Shown in pieces: positions 15,754-24,016 of a DNA stretch of 43,903 nucleotides (position 1 is the first letter of the stretch; the number at the start of each line of letters is the position of its first letter). The DNA is taken from assembly GCA_947475715.1 (NCBI GenBank), contig CANJNY010000030.1, forward strand, positions 1 through 43,903, read 5' to 3'. Origin of the DNA: Prolixibacteraceae bacterium (lineage in GTDB: Bacteria > Bacteroidota > Bacteroidia > Bacteroidales > Prolixibacteraceae). The translations under genes were made by a program, and so were the position numbers. The notes under the pieces were generated by a model, which was given only the letters and a program-made list of their open reading frames with translations, had not been told where the DNA came from and did no database searches.

Positions 15754-17093
15754 AAACAATCCTAATAACCTGCCTTCTTTCATTTTTAATACTAGTGGTG
15801 CATTCTTCCACCCCTAAAAGTCTGGAGCCTAAAATGCTGATCGGGCACCGGTTTCTAACATTTAACACGGTGATCCGCGTTAATCAGATTGAAGTTGCAA
15901 GAGATAAGAATGTTGGCCAGGACGAACGAAAAGATCATACTCCGGCAAGGGTAATTAAATTCAGAAACGCCATTGAGCAAGGATTTCCCGGGGCCCGAAT
16001 TACCTGGGCATTCAGCTGGCTGGCCTTGCACGACACGTCGGCCAATTATACCAAAATCAGGGAGCTCGTCGTAGGTTATCATGAAAAATACGGAGACGAG
16101 ATCACCTTTATTCCGGGAGCTTATTTTGCCAATGCCTATAACTCTACCGAACAGGTAAATAAAGATTTACACGAAGGGCTTGCTAAAGTATCTGAAATTA
16201 CAGGCAAAGGTTACCGTCCCAACAGTGTAGTTGCCGGCTTTCTATCGGCTCCAAATCTCGAATTCCTGTCCACAAATGAGGGAATACATGTCTGCCAGGG
16301 GAATATCTGGAGCCAGTATGCCATTGACAATCAGGATGGAGACGGATCTGTTTGCTACCCCTATTATCCATCTAAGGAACATTTTTGTAAACCATCACAA
16401 GGGACTAATGATTTTATTGATTGTGTAAACCTCGATGGCTGGACCTGTGATTTTTTAGCCGCCCGCAGAGCAGGTGGTGCCGGAGGGTTTAACAGCCGGA
16501 TGGGTGTGGGTCCCATTGAAACACTATATAAATACGGAGAGGAGATTGGTATAAAAGAGATGATCCATTCAACGGCCATCCACTTTGACCGTGGATTTGA
16601 GTTGAATGGTTTTGCCTGGGTTACCAATTGCTGGGAGTTATCATTACCAATCGAGGTCTCCGGATTAACAAAATGGCTCAGCGAGATTAAAAAACGGTGG
16701 CCTGATACAGAATTAATTACACAGGGAGAATTTGGACTTATCTGGCGGGATCATTATAAAACCAACAATTTTAATTACCGGTTTGAGGAAATTGGTTCCG
16801 GAATCGGAGGGTCTGATGCCGGGATGAAAATAGAGTGGCTGATGAATAAAACATTCAGGCTGGCCCTTTTCTCTAAAGCAAAAAGTTTCCCTGAGCAACT
16901 GGTTATTGACTTTACCCGTTACGATTTAAAGGCTGTAGAACCGGTTTCTGCCAGCACACGCAATTGGAGTCTGATGGGAGAAATCAATCAGAAACAAACA
17001 CGTCCTCAGGACAATCCTATTCCCTTGAAAAATCTTGGGAAAGATTCAAAGGCTGTTATTCAAAAAGTCTATCCGGTACTTTTGAATAAATAA
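15750..17093 (+). CDS. DUF3863/DUF3864-like exported protein
   Basis: A signal peptide (MKTILITCLLSFLILVVHSS) starts the 447-aa protein, whose ATG overlaps the previous stop (ATGA). The sequence matches, as far as I can recall, the Bacteroidota-specific DUF3863 and DUF3864 pair. The N-terminal half looks like a polysaccharide-deacetylase or GH57-like barrel (GARITWAFSWLALHD, YHEKYGDEITFIPGAYF, GYRPNSVVAGFLSAPNLE). Conserved-looking segments are CVNLDGWTCDFLAARR and MIHSTAIHFDRGFELNG. No catalytic assignment is possible. Coupling to the glutaminase-like gene suggests that both act on the same substrate. Confidence 0.65.
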   Translation: MKTILITCLLSFLILVVHSSTPKSLEPKMLIGHRFLTFNTVIRVNQIEVARDKNVGQDERKDHTPARVIKFRNAIEQGFPGARITWAFSWLALHDTSANYTKIRELVVGYHEKYGDEITFIPGAYFANAYNSTEQVNKDLHEGLAKVSEITGKGYRPNSVVAGFLSAPNLEFLSTNEGIHVCQGNIWSQYAIDNQDGDGSVCYPYYPSKEHFCKPSQGTNDFIDCVNLDGWTCDFLAARRAGGAGGFNSRMGVGPIETLYKYGEEIGIKEMIHSTAIHFDRGFELNGFAWVTNCWELSLPIEVSGLTKWLSEIKKRWPDTELITQGEFGLIWRDHYKTNNFNYRFEEIGSGIGGSDAGMKIEWLMNKTFRLALFSKAKSFPEQLVIDFTRYDLKAVEPVSASTRNWSLMGEINQKQTRPQDNPIPLKNLGKDSKAVIQKVYPVLLNK

Positions 17094-17153
17094 TACGACA
17101 TCTTTTTATTCTTATTCCTTAATTCCTGGTATTCCATTCTTAAAATTAGAGTT

Positions 17154-18269
17154 ATGAACAAACTTTACTCACTCGCATTTCTTTTTATTTTATTTGCTTG
17201 TACAACCCAACATGAGCCCAAGGTTCCTTGTTATGTTTGGACAGGAGGACCTGAAAAATCGACAGATGCTGAATTAAAGGCAAAATTTGCAGATCTCAAG
17301 AATAAGGGTGTTGACGGTCTGATGTATTCTGCCGGTCAGGAGCCTGAAAATTACATCCGGGTTGGAAAAATTGCCAAAGAGGCCGGATTAAAGTTTTATA
17401 CCTGGATTCCAACAATGATTCAGGGAGTGAATCCGAAACTCAAGGTGGAATGGTATGCGATCAATGGACGGGGAGAATCGGCTTTTGACAAACCTGCTTA
17501 TGGAGCTCATTACAAGTTTTTGTGTCCAAACCGCGAAGAGGTGTATCAATTTCTGGCAGATATGTATGGCAGGGTTGCCGACATTCCGGAAGTTGATGGG
17601 ATTCATCTCGATTTTATCCGGTTTCCCGATGTTATACTTGCAAAAGGATTATGGAAAAAATATGGCCTGGTGATGGACCGGGAATTCCCACAGTTTGATT
17701 ATTGTTACTGTGACAAATGTGTAGCGGATTTCAAGGCTAAGACAGGGATCGATATCAAATTGGAGAAGGATCCTTCACATGTAGAAGCCTGGAAACAATT
17801 CAGGTATGACCTGATTACAAATATGGTGAACAGGCTGGCAGCTATGGTTCATTCCAAACACAAAGAGATAAATGCGGCTGTATTCCCAGGCCCTGGCTCA
17901 GAGGCCAAAAAATTAGTTCGCCAGGAGTGGAACAAATGGGATCTTGATGCATTCTTTCCGATGAATTACAACGATTTTTACCTCGAAGGGACTCCCTGGA
18001 TTGGAAGGATGTGTAAGGAAGGGGTATCAGCCCTTGGAAATAAGAAGCCTCTTTACAGCGGATTATTCATCTGCCCCGCTCCTGAAAAGAAAATTAATGA
18101 ACCTGATCCTGAGAATCATGGATTATTACCCGAAGAGCTGGAGGATGCAATCAGGGAATCTGTTGAAAATGGCGCAGCAGGAATATGTCTGTTTACCCCT
18201 GAACGAATGACTGCCAGAGACTGGATAATTTTTGATAAGGCTATTCACACCAGATTTGCTAAGAAATAA
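17154..18269 (+). CDS. GHL10-like (family 10-type glycosylhydrolase-like) lipoprotein
   Basis: A lipoprotein signal ends at Cys16 (LFILFAC). The 371-aa protein is a TIM-barrel of the GHL10-like group: DLKNKGVDGLMYSA near the start, AGLKFYTWIPTM as strand 3 and the hallmark DGIHLDFIRFPD (148-159), in which Asp153 is the likely catalytic residue. A Cys cluster CYCDKC (184-189) follows, as in other members, perhaps structural. The late part EEAIRESVENGAAGICLFTP-like region (DAIRESVENGAAGICLF) closes the barrel. Substrates of this group are mostly unknown. It lies 60 bp after the DUF3863-like gene and ends the first enzyme run. Confidence 0.75.
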   Translation: MNKLYSLAFLFILFACTTQHEPKVPCYVWTGGPEKSTDAELKAKFADLKNKGVDGLMYSAGQEPENYIRVGKIAKEAGLKFYTWIPTMIQGVNPKLKVEWYAINGRGESAFDKPAYGAHYKFLCPNREEVYQFLADMYGRVADIPEVDGIHLDFIRFPDVILAKGLWKKYGLVMDREFPQFDYCYCDKCVADFKAKTGIDIKLEKDPSHVEAWKQFRYDLITNMVNRLAAMVHSKHKEINAAVFPGPGSEAKKLVRQEWNKWDLDAFFPMNYNDFYLEGTPWIGRMCKEGVSALGNKKPLYSGLFICPAPEKKINEPDPENHGLLPEELEDAIRESVENGAAGICLFTPERMTARDWIIFDKAIHTRFAKK

Positions 18270-18393
18270 AAAAAGATATTAGAGCAGCTTAATTTATAAG
18301 ACTGAATTTATCCTATATATTATCCTTAATTACTTATAAAGCCTCGCAACGGAATTTCCGGTGTTAAAATTCTATGTGCATAAGACAAATTTT

Positions 18394-18416
18394 GATGTAA
18401 ATTAGCGATGTAAATT
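18394..18416 (+). promoter_or_regulatory. Direct repeat upstream of the sigma gene
   Basis: GATGTAAATT occurs at 18394-18403 and again at 18407-18416, 13 bp from start to start. It lies about 120 bp before the sigma factor start and just upstream of a possible -7 box (TATTTTTG, 18441-18448) that lacks a good -33 partner. It could be a regulator site. Confidence 0.3.
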
Positions 18417-18533
18417 TTCAATTTTTAATAACTTAATAATTATTTTTGAAAATACGGAATAAGAAGAACAACTAAACAATCGCGATGGGTATTGTTGCGA
18501 TAACGACCAACTAAATACGCAAAATCAATTTTC

Positions 18534-19100
18534 ATGGCAGAAGACCTGACATTATGGAGAAAAATCCAAAATGGGGACACCGTTGCATTGAAGGAATTGC
18601 ACAACCGGTATTATTATCAAATGATAATTCAGGTTAGAAGGATGCACTTAAATCATATTGGTTCGGACGAAGTTGTATCTGATTGCTTCATTAAACTGTG
18701 GACCAAACGGAATGAAATTCTGATTGAGCGATCCGTAAGGTCTTATCTGTTTTTGATGCTGCGCAATACATTAATAGACCATTCGCGAAAGAAAAAACAA
18801 TTTATCCATGTTGATTCAGAATCGACTCCCGAGGCTTATGAAGAGATGGACACTGAGGAGCTGGATGATTACGCCAAACTGTATAATGCGCTGGAAAGGC
18901 TTCCTGATCAGCGACGCCGTATTCTGGAATTGGCAGTTTTTGATTCGTGCAGTTATGCACAAATAGCCGAAAAGCTTCAGATCTCAGTTAACACCGTTAA
19001 GACTCAGATGGGAAGAGCCTACCGCTTTCTCAAGGAGGAGCTTGATCCTAAAAGCATTAAGGTATTTTTCATGATCCACTCCAGAAGATTAATGAATTAG
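18534..19100 (+). CDS. FecI-type ECF sigma factor
   Basis: The 188-aa protein has the two ECF regions: region 2 (about 10-85, LKELHNRYYYQMIIQVRRMH, CFIKLWTKRNE, RSYLFLMLRNTLIDHSRKKK) and region 4 (about 125-178, LPDQRRRILELAVFD, SYAQIAEKLQISVNTVKTQM). These bind the -10 and -35 promoter parts. It is the standard length for Bacteroidota PUL sigma factors and has a FecR-type anti-sigma gene 174 bp downstream, then SusC/SusD. The STN domain on this SusC is what allows signalling through FecR to this sigma factor. Confidence 0.93.
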   Translation: MAEDLTLWRKIQNGDTVALKELHNRYYYQMIIQVRRMHLNHIGSDEVVSDCFIKLWTKRNEILIERSVRSYLFLMLRNTLIDHSRKKKQFIHVDSESTPEAYEEMDTEELDDYAKLYNALERLPDQRRRILELAVFDSCSYAQIAEKLQISVNTVKTQMGRAYRFLKEELDPKSIKVFFMIHSRRLMN

Positions 19101-19223
19101 ACCCTTTAGGTAGATTACCGACTACCACAGGTTAATAAATACATGGTACCGGAATTTCTTTCTACTGGTTGGAATCATTTACAAAAATCAATTTATTTTT
19201 TATTCATAATTCACATCGCAGCT

Positions 19224-19254
19224 GTCACCCTAAATGCGTACTAATTCGTCATAT
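19224..19254 (+). promoter_or_regulatory. Candidate ECF-type promoter of the anti-sigma gene
   Basis: GTCACCC (19224-19230) and CGTCATAT (19247-19254) are spaced by 16 bp, the geometry of ECF promoters, whose -10 part often contains CGTC. It ends about 20 bp before the FecR-type start codon. The pairing with the adjacent sigma factor is an inference. Confidence 0.4.
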
Positions 19255-19274
19255 ACCAAAACCCCATTGTATCC

Positions 19275-20273
19275 ATGACCGAAGAACAAGATTTCCATTG
19301 GGAAGAAATAGCCGGCAAACTTCACCGGGAACTAAATATTGACGAAGAGGGAGAATTCATCCGGGAGATGGATGATCGCGCGCGTCAGGTGGAATTTGAA
19401 AAGGCACAGGTGATACACGACCAGCTTGCTGAAATTGGATTGATTACAGTTGAGGCAAGAGATCATTCATGGGAAAGAGTAGAAAACGGGATTAAACCAG
19501 ATCGGTTGAATTGGCTTAAGGTTTTCGTAAAATACGCGGCTATAATTATTGCAGCCTTTTTTTCAGGCAGCATGATTAAATCTTTTACCACGGCAGACAA
19601 AGAGGTCTTGTATTCGGAGATCAGAGCTCCCCACGGCCAGATGAGCAAGGTTGTCCTGCCTGATGGAACTAAAATATGGTTAAATTCCGGAACTACAATA
19701 AAATATCCTGACCGTTTTACAGAGGAGAAACGAGAAGTTACAATTAGTGGTGAAGCATACTTCGAAGTGGCCAAGATGGATCATAAACCATTTCTGGTAA
19801 CTACCAAAGATCTGGTGGTCGAAGTATTTGGAACCTCATTTAATGTCTCAGCCTATATTGATGATGACGCGACTTCTGTTACACTTGTCGAAGGGAAGGT
19901 TGAGATTATAGGCACTGATGGTAAAACCAGTGCCCGGCTTAATCCAGGACAATTGGCTGTAAAGAATAAAAAAGAGAGCACTATTTCAATCCATAATGTT
20001 GAAACCAGTTTTTATAAAGCATGGATTGAAGGGAGGATATATTTTGATGATCAACCTTTAAATCAGATTGCAATTAAATTGGAACGATGGTTTAATGTGA
20101 ATATCGAATTTGCAAATGACAATCTTAAATCCTATAAATTTACGGGAACTATCCTGAAGAATAAGCCTTTGGACCAAATCATGCAGGCGCTGGAGTTGCT
20201 GGCCCCCATAAGATTTAAACACCAGGTTAATACAACCGGGAAAGATAAAATAACAATCTACAAACGAACTTAA
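19275..20273 (+). CDS. FecR-type anti-sigma factor
   Basis: Residues 1-80 are the cytoplasmic part that holds the sigma factor. One transmembrane segment follows (about 84-102, VKYAAIIIAAFFSGSM). The periplasmic FecR domain (about 115-215) carries the signatures RAPHGQMSKVVLPDGTKIWL, ISGEAYFEVAKMDHKPF and VFGTSFNVSAY. The C-terminal DUF4974 domain (about 255-325, IYFDDQPLNQIAIKLERWFN, FTGTILKNKPLDQIMQAL) is an STN-like fold and probably meets the SusC N-terminal domain. Order sigma, anti-sigma, SusC, SusD is typical for glycan loci. Confidence 0.93.
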   Translation: MTEEQDFHWEEIAGKLHRELNIDEEGEFIREMDDRARQVEFEKAQVIHDQLAEIGLITVEARDHSWERVENGIKPDRLNWLKVFVKYAAIIIAAFFSGSMIKSFTTADKEVLYSEIRAPHGQMSKVVLPDGTKIWLNSGTTIKYPDRFTEEKREVTISGEAYFEVAKMDHKPFLVTTKDLVVEVFGTSFNVSAYIDDDATSVTLVEGKVEIIGTDGKTSARLNPGQLAVKNKKESTISIHNVETSFYKAWIEGRIYFDDQPLNQIAIKLERWFNVNIEFANDNLKSYKFTGTILKNKPLDQIMQALELLAPIRFKHQVNTTGKDKITIYKRT

Positions 20274-20301
20274 AGAAGAATGCCTATGAAGTATTGTAGT
20301 T

Positions 20302-20339
20302 AAAAAAAGCGGTGAAGATGTTCGTACCATCCTCACCGC
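20302..20339 (-). terminator. Minus-strand intrinsic terminator ahead of susC
   Basis: Read on the minus strand, GCGGTGAGGATG (20339-20328), a 7-nt loop and CATCTTCACCGC (20320-20309) form a 12-bp stem including one G-U pair, followed by seven U (20308-20302). In plus-strand RNA the same position is an A-C mismatch and no U tract follows, so the minus strand is the better functional reading. No minus-strand gene is present to be terminated. Confidence 0.7.
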
Positions 20340-20349
20340 ACCAATTGAT
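20302..20349 (-). ncRNA. Candidate short antisense-side RNA at the susC leader
   Basis: The promoter at 20355-20387 and terminator at 20302-20339 together predict an RNA of about 48 nt, opposite the leader of susC and 42 bp before its start codon. If transcription begins further inside susC, the RNA would overlap the start codon. Bacteroides loci with small RNAs opposite the susC 5' region are known (DonS-type); whether this is one of them is inferred from position only. Confidence 0.4.
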
Positions 20350-20354
20350 TCAAA

Positions 20355-20387
20355 CAAACCTATATTGTCAAATTTAAATCATCCAAA
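20355..20387 (-). promoter_or_regulatory. Minus-strand Bacteroidota promoter ahead of susC
   Basis: On the minus strand TTTG (20387-20384) and TAGGTTTG (20362-20355) are separated by 21 bp and match both consensus elements. Transcription would start near 20349, only about ten bases before the terminator stem. Confidence 0.5.
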
Positions 20388-20390
20388 TTT

Positions 20391-23300
20391 ATGAAAATGT
20401 ATCGACTTATCCATGGTGGCGAACGACCATGGACAAAACCTCTTCGCATTATGAAACTAACTGTTATTCTGATATTTGCGAGCATGGTTGCGATGAGCGC
20501 CTCCTCCTATTCCCAGAACACAAAACTCAATTTATCGGCAAAGAACACCTCTTTGATCGATATTTTCAGATTAATTGAAGATCAAAGTGAATTTTATTTT
20601 TACTTTAATAAAGAAGAAGTAAAAGCCAAGGAATCAGTTTCCGTTGATGCCAAGGATGCCATTGTTACCGAAATCCTGGATCAGGTATTATCAAAAACCG
20701 GATTGGAATACCGGGTAATCGACCGCTATATTGTGGTCAAGCAGAAAGGGAGTGCAGATCCGGAGCTGACCATGCAGCCCGAGCGCAAGGTCACCGGCCA
20801 GGTATCCGATCAAAGTGGCATTTCATTGCCCGGTGTATCTGTTTTCATCAGCGGGACAACAATGGGGACCATTACCGATAATGACGGAAAATTCCAGTTA
20901 AATATTCCTCCTGATGCAAAAACAATTGTTTTCTCATTCATAGGAATGGAGACTCAGGAAATTGCAATTGCAGGCAAAACAAATTTCGCGGTTGTACTTG
21001 CTCAGTCCAGTATCGCAATCTCCGATGTGGTGGTTACCGCGTTGGGGATTAAACGGGAGAAAAAGGCACTGGGATACTCTGTTGGAGAGGTGAAATCAGA
21101 TATGATGGAACGTGTACCTCAGAAAGACCTTCTAGGTGCATTGGCCGGAAAAATGTCAGGGGTAAAGATTACCAATACCTCGAATGATGTCAACGCAGAA
21201 ACCTATGTCAATATCCGTGGCATTACTTCCCTTGCAGGAAACAATGCCCCACTGGTCATTGTGGACGGAGTCCCTACCGGCGATCCAAAGGTGATGAAAG
21301 ACATTAATCCTGATGATATTGAAAGTGTTACTGTATTAAAGGGGCCAAGTGCTGCAGCTCTTTACGGATCCAGAGCCGGAAACGGTGTGATCCTTATTAA
21401 CAGCAAAACTGGCAAACAGGTTAAAAACGGGATCGGTGTCGATCTTAGTGTTGGAACAACCTACTCCGTTCCTTATAAATTCATCAAACTCCAAAACCGT
21501 TTCACCACAGGTATTAGCGGGGTTCTGAATGAAAACTCCTACCAGCAATGGAATGGTCCTGAGGAGGGTACTTCAGCCATTCAGTGGAATACCAAAGGGG
21601 AAGCCAAACCTCTTAAATTTTACAATAATGCCCTTAGGGATTACTTTCAAACCGGATTGGAAACGGTTTACGATGCAAGCGTTAATGGTTCATACGATCG
21701 CGGAAGTTACCGCCTGTCAGTTTCCCATTTAGGGGCAACAGGGGTTTATCCAGGGGTCGAATTGCAACGCAACGGAGTGAATATGTCGGTTACTTATGAC
21801 ATCACCAAGAAGGTGAAGCTCTCTACCAATATTGATATCTCAAACCCTTATTCGGACAACTATCCGGTAAAAAACGGAGGTGACACACAATATATGGCAG
21901 TCTATCAGACTCCTCCTCATGTTAACATCAATGATCTTAAAGATTATTGGACAACCCCTAACGTACTTCAAAAGGGGACCAATAAAGCGCACGATAATCC
22001 CTGGTTTGCGGCCTATGAACTGAAGGATGCCTTCTCCCGGGTCAGAGGTTACGGAAATATGAAACTTGATTACCAGATTCTTCCTGATTTAAAGTTGATG
22101 GGGCGCTATGCTTTAAACAGCAATAATGAAAAAAGGGTATACCGTCAGCCATGGTCTAGCTATGGTGGTGATGGAGGCGGAAACAATAAGCCTCAGGGAA
22201 CTTACAATCAGACTATCAATAATATGAGAGAGATGAATACCGATTTCCTGCTCTCATACAAGAAGAAAATTGGAAAATTTGAGATTGACCCTTCGGTAGG
22301 AGGTAACCTGATGACTCAACGCAGTTACAGCGCCTATGCCGGTGGAGATCCACTTGTACTGGCAGGTCTATACACCCTCTCCAATGTAAACAGGAATGGT
22401 CTGACTTATTATGATTATACCTACAAAAAGAACATTTATAGTGTATATGGTCTGGCGAATATAAGTTATAACAACATGATCTTTTTAGATGCAACCGCAA
22501 GAAACGACTGGTCAAGTACATTACCGGAAGCCAACAGGTCATATTTCTATCCATCCGCTTCATTAAGCGTGCTTATAAACGAGATGGTTACTCTTCCTTC
22601 ATGGGTCTCTTTACTGAAAGTTCGTTCAGGATTGTCTCAGGTAGGTAAGGATACGAATCCGTATGTAATTGCGACTGTTCTAAACCAGGGAACCTGGGGT
22701 GCGAATACCGCCTATTCAGTACCAGGAAGTTTACCGAATATCAATCTGAAGCCCGAGATTGCAAAATCATTTGAAATTGGTACAGATGTCTCCTTTTTCG
22801 GTAACAGACTAGGCTTTGACTTTACTTATTACAAAGTTCAGAATACAAACCAGATTCTGAATGCCGCCACCTCTTCCATGTCGGGATTTACCTCTGCAAC
22901 AATCAATGCAGGTAATGTTGAAAATAAGGGGATAGAAATTGGAATAAACGCTATTCCGATAAAAACAAGGGATCTTACCTGGGATTTAACGGCAAATTTC
23001 ACCCGTGAAAGAAGTCAGTTAAAAGAGCTTACACCAGGTATCAATCAGTTCCAGTTCTGGGAAAGCACCTCAGTGTATGCATGGACTCGCGTAGGTGACT
23101 ATGTGGGTGATATTTATGCCAGAGACATGGTCCGTGTAAAAGAAGGCCCTTATAAAGGCTGGGCATTGCTCGATGCAAATGGTAAAATGCAGACGAATAA
23201 TTCAGATGTTGTGAAAGTTGGCAACTATATGCACGACTTTATGGTGGGTATGCAAACGAGCTTATCTTATAAAATGTTCACTCTCTCTCTTAGTTTTGAT

Positions 23301-23960
23301 TGGAGACAAGGGGGCAAGTATTATGATCAGACAATGATGCGTTTGTCCAGAGCAGGAAAAGTGGAGAAATTCCATGACGATGCCAATTCCAGTACCTTTA
23401 CAGGTCTATTGAGCAACAATTCCTTTAATGGTGATGTAAATGCACTTGCCGGTGAGATCAAGGCTCATCCCGAGATTTACCAGAATGATACCTGGATCGG
23501 TGGACGGACACAGGACCTTGGTGGTTTCCTATACACAAACGGAGTCTACGAAGGGAGTTTCTTTCCGGGTGTGAGATCTGACGGAGCAGGCGGATATGTA
23601 GAGAATTTTGGTGCCGCAGGAACCAAACTTGTTAAGGCATACGATATCTTCCAGCCTTCTGGAGGTTATTGGAATACCGCTACCAGAAATAAATGGATCT
23701 ATGATGCTTCATTCATAAAGCTCAGAGAGATCGCTATTTCATATACACTTCCAAAATCAATTTCGGGAAAATTACATACTCAGAAAATCATCCTATCGGC
23801 TTTCATGAAGAATATCGTCCTTTGGGCAGCAAACAAGACCAATCAGGATCCTGAATCGATCTACAATCAAAATGGTGGCGATACACGTCAGGGATTGAGT
23901 CTTTGGAATGCTTCTCCGATTATTATGCCTACCGGTTTTAAACTCAATGTCACCTTCTAA
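20391..23960 (+). CDS. susC: SusC-family TonB-dependent outer-membrane transporter with STN domain
   Basis: The 1,189-aa protein has a long leader with the signal core near residues 20-42 (MKLTVILIFASMVAMSASSY). Next are an STN domain (about 46-117, LSAKNTSLIDIFRLIEDQSE), a CarboxypepD_reg-like domain (132-205, GTTMGTITDNDGKFQLN), the SusC-type VVVTALGIKREKKALGYS entry to the plug (to about 340, IVDGVPTG, NPDDIESVTVLKGPSAAALY, SRAGNGVILI) and a 22-strand barrel to the end. It imports glycan fragments across the outer membrane with TonB energy. The STN domain fits signalling to the adjacent FecR protein. The SusD gene starts 11 bp after the stop. N-terminal form starting at Met21 would also give a signal peptide. 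Confidence 0.95.
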   Translation: MKMYRLIHGGERPWTKPLRIMKLTVILIFASMVAMSASSYSQNTKLNLSAKNTSLIDIFRLIEDQSEFYFYFNKEEVKAKESVSVDAKDAIVTEILDQVLSKTGLEYRVIDRYIVVKQKGSADPELTMQPERKVTGQVSDQSGISLPGVSVFISGTTMGTITDNDGKFQLNIPPDAKTIVFSFIGMETQEIAIAGKTNFAVVLAQSSIAISDVVVTALGIKREKKALGYSVGEVKSDMMERVPQKDLLGALAGKMSGVKITNTSNDVNAETYVNIRGITSLAGNNAPLVIVDGVPTGDPKVMKDINPDDIESVTVLKGPSAAALYGSRAGNGVILINSKTGKQVKNGIGVDLSVGTTYSVPYKFIKLQNRFTTGISGVLNENSYQQWNGPEEGTSAIQWNTKGEAKPLKFYNNALRDYFQTGLETVYDASVNGSYDRGSYRLSVSHLGATGVYPGVELQRNGVNMSVTYDITKKVKLSTNIDISNPYSDNYPVKNGGDTQYMAVYQTPPHVNINDLKDYWTTPNVLQKGTNKAHDNPWFAAYELKDAFSRVRGYGNMKLDYQILPDLKLMGRYALNSNNEKRVYRQPWSSYGGDGGGNNKPQGTYNQTINNMREMNTDFLLSYKKKIGKFEIDPSVGGNLMTQRSYSAYAGGDPLVLAGLYTLSNVNRNGLTYYDYTYKKNIYSVYGLANISYNNMIFLDATARNDWSSTLPEANRSYFYPSASLSVLINEMVTLPSWVSLLKVRSGLSQVGKDTNPYVIATVLNQGTWGANTAYSVPGSLPNINLKPEIAKSFEIGTDVSFFGNRLGFDFTYYKVQNTNQILNAATSSMSGFTSATINAGNVENKGIEIGINAIPIKTRDLTWDLTANFTRERSQLKELTPGINQFQFWESTSVYAWTRVGDYVGDIYARDMVRVKEGPYKGWALLDANGKMQTNNSDVVKVGNYMHDFMVGMQTSLSYKMFTLSLSFDWRQGGKYYDQTMMRLSRAGKVEKFHDDANSSTFTGLLSNNSFNGDVNALAGEIKAHPEIYQNDTWIGGRTQDLGGFLYTNGVYEGSFFPGVRSDGAGGYVENFGAAGTKLVKAYDIFQPSGGYWNTATRNKWIYDASFIKLREIAISYTLPKSISGKLHTQKIILSAFMKNIVLWAANKTNQDPESIYNQNGGDTRQGLSLWNASPIIMPTGFKLNVTF

Positions 23961-23961
23961 A

Positions 23962-24016
23962 ATCGAAAGAGATGAAAAAAATTCAATTTATATCGAAAGA
24001 GATGAAAAAAATTCAA
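23962..24016 (+). repeat. 30-bp duplication of the susD start region
   Basis: ATCGAAAGAGATGAAAAAAA plus TTCAA occurs at 23962-23986 and again at 23992-24016, exactly 30 bp apart and in frame. Each copy holds an upstream purine stretch and an ATG, giving two start sites encoding MKKIQ. Confidence 0.9.

Noticed and set aside
20309-20339. Plus-strand terminator between anti-sigma gene and susC
   Set aside because: No T tract follows on the plus strand and the stem has an A-C mismatch in that direction.
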